NCBI GenBank assembly: GCA_964599655.1
Contig: CAZRGV010000007.1
Coordinates: forward strand, 25,006 to 89,005
Reading direction: 5' to 3'
Length of the DNA: 64,000 nucleotides
DNA from: CAZRGV01 sp964599655
GTDB lineage: Bacteria > Planctomycetota > Planctomycetia > Isosphaerales > Isosphaeraceae
In this document: positions 35,368 through 44,808 of the stretch, piece by piece
How positions within the stretch are numbered: position 1 is the first letter of the stretch
Layout of the letters: each line of letters opens with the position of its first letter
Made by a program: the position numbers and the translations under genes
The notes under the pieces: model-generated
The model's database searches: none
Seen by the model: only the letters and a program-made list of their open reading frames with translations
What the model was told of the DNA's origin: nothing

Positions 35368-36630
35368 TTAATCGATCAACCGGATCCGAACGATCTTCTT
35401 CTTGCCCACGCGCACAATTAGCCCATCTGAAACCTTGACCATCGTTCGCGGATCGCTCATCACGACTCGATCCGGACCGAAATTGAAGCCTCCTTGCTCG
35501 ATGACCCTGCGCGCGTTTGAAGTACTGGTCTCCATGCCCAGGGCGACCAGAAGTCGAGGAGCGGCGATCCGACCGTCGGCGTCCAGTTGGTTACGCCCGA
35601 GGGTCTTCTCGGGAATCTCCAAGGGGTCTTCGCCGTGTGTTCGACGGCGGAATCCTTCTGCGGCCTTTTCGGCGGCCTCCGGACCGGCGTACTGCGCCAC
35701 GATGGCCTTCCCTAGAACCTCCTTGGCATCCCGAGGATTCACGCCGGGGCCCAGCAGTCGATCCACCTCGTCCATTGGCAGGTCGGTCAACAAGGTGAAG
35801 AACTGCCGCATCGGTTCGTCGGGGATGCTCATGATCTTGCCGAACTGCGTGTCCGGATCTTCCGCGACACCGACGTAATTTCCGAGGCTCTTGCCCATCC
35901 GACGATGACCGTCGGTCCCGACGAGGATCGGCATTGTCAGCGCGACCTGGGGTTCCTGCCCCCTGAGTTGCTGGAGATCGCGCGCCACGAGCAGGCTGAA
36001 GAGTTGCTCGGTCCCTCCCAACTCGACGTCGGCCCGGATCTCGACGGAGTCCCAACCTTGCATGAGAGGATACAGGCACTCATGAAGATAGACGGGTTTC
36101 CCGGCGGCAATGCGTTTGGCAAAATCCTCACGGGCCGAGATCTGGCCGAGCGTCATGTGGCGGGTCAGGTCGAGGACGTCCAGGAAGGACCATTTTGAGA
36201 ACCAGTCGCCGTTGCGGTAGACCTCAGCCCGATTCAAATCGATAATCCGGCCAACCTGGGTGAGGTAGTCCTTGGCGTTGGCCTCGACCTGCTCCTGGGT
36301 CAAGGTGGCACGGGTCTCGTCGCGACCAGAGGGATCACCCACCAGAGCGGTGTAGTTGCCGATGATAATGACGGCCGTATGGCCTAGATCCTGAAACTGT
36401 CGTAACTTACGCAAGGGAACCGTGTGGCCGAGGTGCACGTCGATTCCGGTCGGATCGATGCCGTACTTGATGCGAAGTGGGATTCCGGTGGTAACGGATT
36501 TCTCCAACTTGCGACGGAACTCGTTCTCGGGCACGATCTGCTCGACGCCCCGGCGGAGGATCTCCCACTGCTCAGAAACTGGACGCAACACCCTGCGGAC
36601 CTCCCCTGCTCGGCTCTCCACGGCGTGCAT
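35368..36630 (-). CDS. tyrS: Tyrosyl-tRNA synthetase
   Basis: 420 residues. It charges tRNA-Tyr in the cytoplasm. The class I signature HLGH is in IDPTGIDVHLGHTVPLRKL, and the second signature appears as RMGKS (a KMSKS variant) in GHRRMGKSLGNYVG. WDSVEIRADVELGGTEQLFSLL marks the Tyr-binding side. An S4 RNA-binding domain forms the C-terminus (RRVIEQGGFNFGPDRV, VGKKKIVRIRL). Start choice is open: the ATG at 36630 has a close GAGG, while a GTG at 36591 is eight bases behind a stronger GGGGAGG. It is divergent from the CPBP-FHA-GGDEF gene. Confidence 0.94.
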   Translation of the reverse strand: MHAVESRAGEVRRVLRPVSEQWEILRRGVEQIVPENEFRRKLEKSVTTGIPLRIKYGIDPTGIDVHLGHTVPLRKLRQFQDLGHTAVIIIGNYTALVGDPSGRDETRATLTQEQVEANAKDYLTQVGRIIDLNRAEVYRNGDWFSKWSFLDVLDLTRHMTLGQISAREDFAKRIAAGKPVYLHECLYPLMQGWDSVEIRADVELGGTEQLFSLLVARDLQQLRGQEPQVALTMPILVGTDGHRRMGKSLGNYVGVAEDPDTQFGKIMSIPDEPMRQFFTLLTDLPMDEVDRLLGPGVNPRDAKEVLGKAIVAQYAGPEAAEKAAEGFRRRTHGEDPLEIPEKTLGRNQLDADGRIAAPRLLVALGMETSTSNARRVIEQGGFNFGPDRVVMSDPRTMVKVSDGLIVRVGKKKIVRIRLID

Positions 36631-36777
36631 GGCCCTCTGAGGCAACAATGGACACAAACCCCGTCGCGGTTGCGATTCTAGGGCAGAGTGGCGCGACGGG
36701 CAAGGTGGCCCGGCGAGACGTTGGCGCGTTAAAATGAAAACAACGCCCGTCGCTCGAACCCGGAGGGTTCTCCATCG

Positions 36778-39078
36778 ATGCCGCTTGCCGACGCCGCCGC
36801 GCTCGCAAATCCCTGGCTCATCTCGCTGACCGTTCTGATTCTATCGGCGATCGCGTCGTCGCTGACCGCCTGGGTGTGGGCCCTAGATCGACTGCGGCAA
36901 AGGCAGCCTCTCCTGCCCGACGAAAAACCGAAACCCGTTCGCTGGGGCCTCGGCACGGTCTTGCTAGTTCTGGTGGCCTACCTTGCCGTAAGCGAAGGTT
37001 TTTCCTTGATTTACACCAGGAATCACTCTGTTGCCGGCGCAGCGGAGGCCCATCCAGAATCGTCGAAGGTCGACATACCGCCTGTCGAGCAAATGCGGAT
37101 CATGACGAGCATCAACCTCGTGATGCTCGTTCTGGTTCCGATCCTTCTCAGGGTCACTTCGGGAACAACTCTGGTCGATCTCGGTTTGGGGGACTCCCGT
37201 GCTCTCTTCCGAGACATAGGCCGCGGAGCGGTTGCGTGTCTCCTTCTCGCGCCGTTGGTCTACGGAGTTTTCGCTCTGGCTCAACTGTATTGGAGCCGTC
37301 AGGATCATCCGGTCGTCGAGGCGGTTCGCGATGAGAGCACGCCGGTCGATGCCCTGATGATCGCCGTGGCGACCGTCATCATCGCGCCCGCCGTCGAGGA
37401 GCTGCTCTTTCGAGGCGTCTTGCTTGGCTGGCTGACTCGTTCCATGAGCCGTTCGCAAGCCACCAGGGCTCAACAACGTCTGTCGCATGAAGTGGACGCG
37501 GAGAATACTGGAACCGGGCTCTCCGATGTTGAAGAGGTGGTGGAACTCTCGGCCGAACCTGACACCGCACGCACGGTCTGGGTCCCCCAAAAAACGCTCA
37601 ACCATCCTCCCATCGTGAAGATTACGGAGACTCGTCTACACGTCGGAGCCGCAAGCTGGATTCCGAACATCATCACTTCGTTGATCTTTGCTGGCCTTCA
37701 CTCTGCGCAATGGCCCGCCCCGATTCCCTTATTTTTCCTTTCGCTCGGCTTGGGTCTACTCTATCAGCGCACCGGCCGACTTGTGGCCCCTTTTACCATG
37801 CACGCCTTGTTTAACGGCTTCAGCACCGGGATTCTCTTCCTGGTATTGTTCTCGGGTCAGCCGATTCCCGCGCCCAAACCACTGGCCAAACCGGCGGCGA
37901 TGACAAGGGGAACGGCCGGATGGGAACAGGCGTCGACGAAAAACGACGCGCCGTTTCCACCTGATTTGACACACCTGCGGGGCGACCTAGTTTTTCCATG
38001 GCGGACCTCCGAACACACCAGGACCGGCAATGGAACGGGGAGCGGCCAGGCCGGAATCGGAGCTGCCGCCTTCCAAGACCCGGGGCGACCCATGGATGAA
38101 AAAAGCGCGACGTATTTGTGCGATCTCGTGCGGCACGCCGGATCCGAGCCCGGGTCTGGACCGACTACGACGCGGTATCTCATCATGCTTCGTGGAGGCA
38201 TCCCTGGAAGCATGTTGCCACTCGGTCCTGGCATCCAGGGTCTAGGGCGAGGTCCCGAGAACGCGGTGCAATTGCCAGAGATGAGCGTTTCTCGGCGACA
38301 CGCCCTCCTAGAGGTTGATGAGGGCGGAATGGTCTGGCTCACCGACCTGGGTAGCACCAACGGAACCTTTCGCAACGGACAGCGACTGGCCCCTCATCAG
38401 CCCGTTGCCGTTCGGGACGGTGATCGGCTCGGCTTTGGGCCGGTTCTGGTCCTGAAGTACGCCTGCCCCGACCCCTGCGAGGAGCGCTATCAGCGCGAGA
38501 TTTTCGAGCGGGCCGTGCGCGACCCCTTGACCGGCCTGTTCAACCGCCGCTACTTCCTCGATCAGTTTCTGACCCTCGAGCGCAAAGCCGCGGGTCGCGG
38601 ACTTGGACTGGCTGTCTTGATGCTCGACATCGATCATTTCAAGCGGATCAACGATAGTCTCGGACACGACGCGGGTGATGTTGTCCTTCGCGAAGTCGCT
38701 GCCGTCATTCGACACTCGACGCGGAACGAGGACCTCGTCGCCCGCTACGGAGGAGAGGAGTTCATCGCTGCCCTTCCAATCACTTCACCTGACCAGGCGA
38801 TGGAACGCGCGGAACGTATCCGACGCGGCCTCTCCGCTCGCCGGATCATCATCGAGTCAAGAGCCTTGTCGGTCACGGCGAGTCTCGGCTTAATCTTCGC
38901 CGAAGCCGGCCGTGAACGTCCGGTGAACGAGTTGATTTCCGCGGCTGACCGGTTGCTCTACCAGGCCAAGAACTCGGGTCGCGACCGTGTTGTGTTCCGG
39001 TATGAGTCCGCATCGCCTCCTGAAGGTCTGCTCACTACCATCGACTTCGAAAGCGCTTCTTCCCCCTCCGCTTCATAA
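36778..39078 (+). CDS. CPBP intramembrane protease-FHA-GGDEF fusion reading frame
   Basis: 766 residues in one frame. Residues 1-365 form a multi-helix CPBP (CAAX/Abi) protease with E207-E208-L-L-F-R212, FAGLH308 and H342-ALFN346 motifs, and a hydrophilic 70-residue insert (220-290). A polar linker (370-465) follows. FHA is at about 485-545 (GRGPEN, SVSRRHA, DLGSTNGTF), and a GGDEF diguanylate cyclase at 575-745 with an active GGEEF (658-662) and an RxxD inhibitory site (R649-D652). It could be one membrane receptor that makes c-di-GMP, or two genes: the linker has a promoter-like TTGACA-16-TAGTTT (37966-37993), and an in-frame ATG lies at 38092 without a clear ribosome-binding site. The start at 36778 is preceded by GGAGGG. 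Confidence 0.8.
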   Translation: MPLADAAALANPWLISLTVLILSAIASSLTAWVWALDRLRQRQPLLPDEKPKPVRWGLGTVLLVLVAYLAVSEGFSLIYTRNHSVAGAAEAHPESSKVDIPPVEQMRIMTSINLVMLVLVPILLRVTSGTTLVDLGLGDSRALFRDIGRGAVACLLLAPLVYGVFALAQLYWSRQDHPVVEAVRDESTPVDALMIAVATVIIAPAVEELLFRGVLLGWLTRSMSRSQATRAQQRLSHEVDAENTGTGLSDVEEVVELSAEPDTARTVWVPQKTLNHPPIVKITETRLHVGAASWIPNIITSLIFAGLHSAQWPAPIPLFFLSLGLGLLYQRTGRLVAPFTMHALFNGFSTGILFLVLFSGQPIPAPKPLAKPAAMTRGTAGWEQASTKNDAPFPPDLTHLRGDLVFPWRTSEHTRTGNGTGSGQAGIGAAAFQDPGRPMDEKSATYLCDLVRHAGSEPGSGPTTTRYLIMLRGGIPGSMLPLGPGIQGLGRGPENAVQLPEMSVSRRHALLEVDEGGMVWLTDLGSTNGTFRNGQRLAPHQPVAVRDGDRLGFGPVLVLKYACPDPCEERYQREIFERAVRDPLTGLFNRRYFLDQFLTLERKAAGRGLGLAVLMLDIDHFKRINDSLGHDAGDVVLREVAAVIRHSTRNEDLVARYGGEEFIAALPITSPDQAMERAERIRRGLSARRIIIESRALSVTASLGLIFAEAGRERPVNELISAADRLLYQAKNSGRDRVVFRYESASPPEGLLTTIDFESASSPSAS
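37966..37993 (+). promoter_or_regulatory. Possible internal promoter in the CPBP/FHA linker
   Basis: A perfect -35 TTGACA (37966-37971), a 16-bp spacer and TAGTTT (37988-37993) lie about 100 bp before the in-frame ATG at 38092. If active, it would transcribe an FHA-GGDEF gene separately. Confidence 0.3.
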
Positions 39079-39251
39079 GCCTTCCCTTGGTTGGATTCGA
39101 TGAACCGGGTCAAGTGAGGCGCATCTCTTATCAACGCCTCGAAGGGAGAACGTCGCTGGTCGACCGACCATCGGCCCATGGAAATCGCGTATGTTTGTTT
39201 CCCGACTCGGGATCAAACGAGGGATCGAGGATCGATGAGTCGGATCGTCGG

Positions 39252-39281
39252 TTGACAATCGGGGCAGGAACCGCCTATCGT
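39252..39281 (+). promoter_or_regulatory. Sigma70-like promoter upstream of gltX
   Basis: TTGACA (39252-39257), an 18-bp spacer and TATCGT (39276-39281) end 56 bp before the gltX ATG, in an otherwise empty 259-bp intergenic gap. Confidence 0.4.
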
Positions 39282-39337
39282 GAGCGGAACCCTCAAGAAT
39301 CTCTGTGGTTTCGTTCAAAGGCGCGACGATTTTGACC

Positions 39338-40825
39338 ATGACCGTACGCACGCGATTCGCCCCAAGTCCCACTGGCTTCTTGCACATCGGCGGTGTGCGG
39401 ACGGCACTTTTCAACTGGCTTCTAGCCCGTCACCACAAGGGTCAGTTTATTCTTCGGATCGACGACACCGACGTGCAGCGACACGTCGAGGATGCCGTAC
39501 GACGGATCCTCGAGGGTTTCCGCTGGATCGGCATCGACTGGGATGAAGGACCCGAGGTCGGCGGACCGCACGGCCCCTACTTTCAGTCGCAGCGAGCCGA
39601 TCGCTACAAGGCGGCGGCCGAGCGATTGCTCGCTTCGGGCCACGTCNNNNNNNNNNNNNNNNNNNNNNNGTCCGAGCGCGCGGCGGACAAAGCCGAGTCG
39701 GAGCGGAAAAAAATCGCCTACCGCTTCCGTCGCAAGCCATTGAGCGGCGAGCAAGTTGCTCAGTTCGAAGCTGAACGCCGCCCCTTCGCCTTGCGCTTCC
39801 AGGTCCCGCTGGGGCGGACTCTCGTGTTGAAGGACCTGATCAAGGGGGAAGTCACGTTCGCCACCGAGGAGATCGGCGACTTCGTCATCGTTCGGCCCGA
39901 CGGCTCACCTCTTTACAACTTCGCGAGCGTCGTCGACGACGTCGACATGCAGATCACTCATGTGATCCGCGCCGAGGAGCATCTTTCGAACACGTTTCCA
40001 CAGCTTTTGATGTTCGAAGCTCTGGGAGCACCCCTGCCCTCCTTCGCTCACGTACCCTACGTCGCCGAACCCGGTTCGCGAGCGAAGATGTCCAAGCGAA
40101 AAACGGAAGAGTACGAGAAACGCGGCATCTTCATCCTGCTGCATCAGTACATTGAGAAAGGATATCTTCCCGAGGCGATGATGAATTATCTGGCTCGCCT
40201 TGGCTGGAGCTACGACGAGACGCAAGAAATCTTCACGCCTGAGGAGTTGATCGAGAAGTTCACACTCGATCGCGTTAATAGCTCGCCCGCGAGCCACGAC
40301 CAGGACAAACTGTTCTGGCTCGAGGGGGAATGGATGAAGCGACAGCCCCTGGAGCGGAAGGTCGAGGGCGTCTTGCCGTACCTGAGGTCGGAAGGACTCG
40401 TCCCCGAACTACTCGATGAGACGACGCGGACTCGGATCAAAGCCGTCATCGAAGCACTCGGCGACCGGCTCAAGGTCTTCTCCGACATCCTCAAGCTCGG
40501 ACGATACTTCTTCACCGAGACCATGACGTACGATCCTGACGCCGTGAAGAAGCGTCTTCGCAAGGAAGGCGTCCCCGAGCTTCTTGGGGAACTCGCGGAG
40601 TTACTGTCCACGGTCGAGCCATACGACCCGCTGACCCTTGAGAGGGCAGTGCACGACTTTGCCGAGCGAACCGGCCGCAAGATGGGGGACGTGGTGAACC
40701 CGCTTCGCGTGGCGACGACTGGCCAAGGGGTCGGCCCCGGGCTCTACGACTGCCTGTTCATTCTGGGACGCGAGAGTTGCCTGGCCCGGATCGCTAAGAC
40801 CCGGGCGATGCTCCAAGGAACCTGA
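39338..40825 (+). CDS. gltX: Glutamyl-tRNA synthetase (23-N gap inside)
   Basis: 495 residues including the gap. It charges tRNA-Glu (possibly also tRNA-Gln) in the cytoplasm. The class I motif HIGG is in RFAPSPTGFLHIGGVRTALFN, and the second signature is KMSKRK near 250. IRAEEHLSNTFPQLLMFEALG is typical, and an anticodon-binding domain forms the C-terminus. The N run at 39647-39669 (about eight codons) keeps the frame and falls where related enzymes have a variable YxxYxxxEE stretch. I start at the ATG at 39338 because the family begins MTVRTRFAPSPTG; the in-frame start at 39305 adds 11 unrelated residues. Confidence 0.94.
   Translation: MTVRTRFAPSPTGFLHIGGVRTALFNWLLARHHKGQFILRIDDTDVQRHVEDAVRRILEGFRWIGIDWDEGPEVGGPHGPYFQSQRADRYKAAAERLLASGHVXXXXXXXXSERAADKAESERKKIAYRFRRKPLSGEQVAQFEAERRPFALRFQVPLGRTLVLKDLIKGEVTFATEEIGDFVIVRPDGSPLYNFASVVDDVDMQITHVIRAEEHLSNTFPQLLMFEALGAPLPSFAHVPYVAEPGSRAKMSKRKTEEYEKRGIFILLHQYIEKGYLPEAMMNYLARLGWSYDETQEIFTPEELIEKFTLDRVNSSPASHDQDKLFWLEGEWMKRQPLERKVEGVLPYLRSEGLVPELLDETTRTRIKAVIEALGDRLKVFSDILKLGRYFFTETMTYDPDAVKKRLRKEGVPELLGELAELLSTVEPYDPLTLERAVHDFAERTGRKMGDVVNPLRVATTGQGVGPGLYDCLFILGRESCLARIAKTRAMLQGT
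39647..39669. other. Assembly gap (23 N) inside gltX
   Basis: Twenty-three undetermined bases. The frame is continuous through it and the number of missing residues fits relatives, so this looks like a sized gap. Confidence 0.97.
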
Positions 40826-40923
40826 CCCGCCGGGTCGCCGGATCCTCGGGGCTCTCCTTCGACCATCAGGCGAGATCAAAACGCACAACTCCCGAAGATA
40901 TCTTTTGTTCAGAGGAACCCGGA

Positions 40924-41935
40924 ATGCGCGTTGTTGTCACCGGTTCGATCGCTTACGACTACATCATGGTCTTCCCTGGGAAGTTTCGAGACCACATCCT
41001 GCCTGAGAAGATGCACATCTTGAGCGTGTCGTTCCTGGTCGACTCGTTGAGGCGGCTTCGAGGCGGTACCGCAGCCAACATCGCGTACAACCTCGCTCTG
41101 CTCGGTGAGCGGCCGGCCGTCGTCGGCGCCGTCGGCGAGGACTTCGGCGAGTACCGCGCCTGGCTCGATCGTCACGGCGTCGACACCGCTCCCNNNNNNN
41201 NNNGGGAGGGCCCTTGCCGACCCGGCCCCCGTCAGCGCCGCTCCCATCAAGACGATCTCGGGGGAATTCACCGCGTCCTGTTTCATCAACACCGACCTGC
41301 AAGACAATCAGATCACCGCCTTTTATCCCGGCGCGATGGCCCACTCTGCGTCGATCTCGCTCGCCGAGGTCGGTTGCACACCCCGCGACCTGGTGGTCAT
41401 CGCGCCCAACGACCCGAGGGCGATGGCCCGCTATGCTCAGGAATGCACCGAGCAGAGGGTCCCGTACCTCTACGACCCCTCGATGCAGGCCCCTCGGATG
41501 ACGGCCGAGGAGCTCGACGCCGGTTTTCAGGGGGCGAAGGTCCTTACCGGCAACGATTACGAGTTCGGCATGATGGCCGAGAAGCTCGGGATCTCCGAAG
41601 ACGACCTGCGACGGCGAGTGCCGGTCACCGTCATGACGCGAGGCGAGGCCGGATCGCTGATCACCGTCGAGGGAGAATCCTTCGAGATTCCTCCCGCGAA
41701 GCCTGAGAAGGTCGTCGACCCGACCGGCGCGGGGGATGCCTATCGGGCCGGATTCATGAAAGGAATGACCCGGGGCTTCTCCTGGCCGGTGGTTGGCCGG
41801 CTCGCCGCGCTCTCGGCCGTCTACGCCATCGAGCACCCGGGAACCCAGCAGCACTCTTACACCATGCCGGAGTTCGTCGCTCGCTATCGGGAGAACTTTG
41901 GCCCCTCGGAGGAAGTCGATTCGCTCTTGTCCTGA
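40924..41935 (+). CDS. PfkB-family sugar/adenosine kinase, frame broken at an assembly gap
   Basis: About 320 residues once the gap is resolved. The N-terminus MRVVVTGSIAYDYIMVFPGKF and LRGGTAANIAYNLALLG match PfkB kinases of the bacterial adenosine kinase type. After the gap come FTASCFINTDLQDNQITAFYPGAM, VVIAPNDPRAM and the PfkB second signature DPTGAGDAYRAGFMKG with the catalytic Asp. The frame changes at the 10-N run 41194-41203. Deleting N10 plus the 42 nt that follow joins GVDTAP directly to IKTISGEF and gives exactly the spacing of known relatives. The break therefore looks like an assembly fault, not decay. AGAGGAACC lies before the ATG. Confidence 0.85.
41194..41203. other. Assembly gap (10 N) in the PfkB kinase gene
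   Basis: Placeholder gap. CCGCTCCC lies directly before it and again at 41238-41245, so the join is probably wrong around this short repeat. Confidence 0.97.
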
Positions 41936-41974
41936 GTGAGGCAGCGGTCCACCCAGGCGTCGGCTTTTTTGCCC

Positions 41975-42673
41975 ATGCCGGTCTACCTCCTTAACGAAGA
42001 AATCGTCTTCCCGTCTCCGTCGGAGGCAAACGAGGACGGACTTCTTGCCGTCGGCGGAGACCTCACGGTCGATCGCTTGCTAGAAGCCTACCGGCATGGG
42101 ATCTTCCCCTGGTATGACGAGCCACCGATCCTCTGGTGGTGCCCCGACCCTCGCCTCGTGCTCGAACCCGGCGAACTGAAGATCTCAAGAAGCCTCCGCG
42201 CCAAGGTCCGTAAGGGCGTGTTCGAGGTCCGCGTCGATACCGCGTTCCGCCAGGTCATCGGGGCGTGCGCCTCGGTAACGCGCTCCCACGAAGACGGAAC
42301 CTGGATCACTTGGGAGGTCCAGGAGGCTTATTCTGCACTGTACGATCTGGGATACGCCCACTCGTTTGAAAGCTGGTCGGACGGTGAGTTGGTGGGTGGT
42401 CTTTATGGTGTCTGCCTGGGACGTTGCTTCTTCGGAGAATCCATGTTTTCGACCCGAACCGACGCCTCAAAAGTCGCCCTCGTCGGCCTGGTCGAGGAGC
42501 TCAAAGCACGGCAAATCGAGTTGATCGATTGCCAGGTTCGGACAGAGCATCTCCGCAGCCTGGGCGCAAAGGAACTCCCACGAGACGTATTTCTCCGACG
42601 ACTCGAAGCTCTTCTCCAGTGCCCAACCGGCCTTGGCCCCTGGACGAGACTAACCGCACATACGCCACCTTGA
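41975..42673 (+). CDS. aat: Leucyl/phenylalanyl-tRNA-protein transferase
   Basis: 232 residues, the usual length. It transfers Leu or Phe from tRNA to proteins with N-terminal Arg or Lys, marking them for ClpS/ClpAP degradation. The signature blocks are all present: GGDLTVDRLLEAYRHGIFPWY, WWCPDPR, WITWEVQEAYSALYDLGYAHSFESW and LVGGLYGVCLGRCFFGESMFS. The ATG at 41975 (MPVYLLNEE) fits the family. A GTG at 41936 directly after the kinase stop is in frame but adds unrelated residues. Neither start has a strong ribosome-binding site; close spacing suggests translation coupled to the kinase gene. Confidence 0.94.
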   Translation: MPVYLLNEEIVFPSPSEANEDGLLAVGGDLTVDRLLEAYRHGIFPWYDEPPILWWCPDPRLVLEPGELKISRSLRAKVRKGVFEVRVDTAFRQVIGACASVTRSHEDGTWITWEVQEAYSALYDLGYAHSFESWSDGELVGGLYGVCLGRCFFGESMFSTRTDASKVALVGLVEELKARQIELIDCQVRTEHLRSLGAKELPRDVFLRRLEALLQCPTGLGPWTRLTAHTPP

Positions 42674-42772
42674 GAACCCCGACGAAACTCGTCAAACTGA
42701 ACGAGAACGCTCCACGAATCCACTCAACTCCCGCTCGCCGGTCCCTCGACACGTGAGGAACGACCAAGCACC

Positions 42773-43381
42773 ATGCGGCCCGATACAACCCGTATTTTCG
42801 TCGCCGTGCCTCTTCCTGACGAACAGGTGTCCGCGCTGAGCAACTTGAGTTCGAAGATCTTGCCGGGTAACCAGGCGATTCGCTTTGTGGACCCCTCGCA
42901 CTATCACTTGACGCTGGTCTTCCTCGGCGACGTCGAGAACGCTGGGCTGAACGCGGTGTGTCAGGCCGTGGTCGAGTCGTCGGCCCGTTTCGAACCTTTC
43001 GAATTGCAACTAACGGGTCTCAGCGCGTTTCCAAACATTACGCGTCCTCGGAACGTCTGGGTTGGGCTGTCCGGGCCGGGTCTGGAGACCCTCCATTCGT
43101 TGCAGAAGGCGGTGGTCCGAGCCCTTCGACAAGCGGGGTATCCACCCGAGGACAGTCGGTTTTCGCCTCACGTCACGCTCGCCCGAATTCGGAACAACCG
43201 TGGCAGGGTCTCGCCACCCGACCTTTCCCGCGTGACGCAGGAGTATCGCGACTGGTCGTGCAAGCCGTTCTTAGTGGTGGAGGTTGTAGCGTTTTCATCC
43301 AACCTGACCTCCAACGGACCTGAGTATACCACGCTTGTACGAGCACCTCTGCAAGGCCGAAAACCCGGGACGAACGCTTGA
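42773..43381 (+). CDS. thpR: RNA 2',3'-cyclic phosphodiesterase
   Basis: 202 residues of the 2H phosphoesterase superfamily. Two catalytic motifs are visible: H45-L-T-L in HYHLTLVFLGDV and H133-V-T-L in FSPHVTLARIR. The enzyme opens 2',3'-cyclic phosphates on RNA ends. The stop codon overlaps the -35 box of the recA promoter, so recA is independently transcribed from inside the end of this gene. Confidence 0.92.
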   Translation: MRPDTTRIFVAVPLPDEQVSALSNLSSKILPGNQAIRFVDPSHYHLTLVFLGDVENAGLNAVCQAVVESSARFEPFELQLTGLSAFPNITRPRNVWVGLSGPGLETLHSLQKAVVRALRQAGYPPEDSRFSPHVTLARIRNNRGRVSPPDLSRVTQEYRDWSCKPFLVVEVVAFSSNLTSNGPEYTTLVRAPLQGRKPGTNA

Positions 43382-43426
43382 CGGAAACCAGACCCAGATG
43401 CTAGATTACTGTCCGTGTGTACAGAA
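43378..43426 (+). promoter_or_regulatory. recA promoter with a LexA-like operator
   Basis: TTGACG (43378-43383), an 18-bp spacer and TAGATT (43402-43407) form a sigma70-like promoter. Immediately downstream is TACTGTCCGTGTGTACAGAA (43407-43426), which fits the CTG-N10-CAG pattern (CTGT-N8-ACAG) of LexA boxes. Placement over the likely start site, about 30 bp before the recA GTG, is what a repressor site would need. Confidence 0.65.
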
Positions 43427-43456
43427 TCCCAATGGGGCTCTTCGGAGGCGTGGAAG

Positions 43457-44539
<1,083 letters not shown>

Positions 44540-44808
44540 CACCGATCGAAGTGAATCGGATTCCCTGAAGCATTTGGGGACGATCAGGTTGGTTCGATCC
44601 CGCCTCATGAGCCAAAGTTCAAGAATGCCCGCGATTCGAGGACTCTGATCACTCCCGACCCTGTGAACCCCTTCAGTGGACGCACACCGAATCAGGGTTG
44701 CCCCGATGGGCCACTCCGGATCATGATGGATGGGATTGACCGATTGCTCGGGGCGGTCGAGCCGCCTCGGCTGGATCGGCCGTTCCGGACCTGGCCCGAG
44801 GGTGTCCG

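Noticed and set aside
40924..41935. PfkB kinase as a pseudogene
   Set aside because: The only break coincides with a placeholder N run; all catalytic blocks are intact on both sides.
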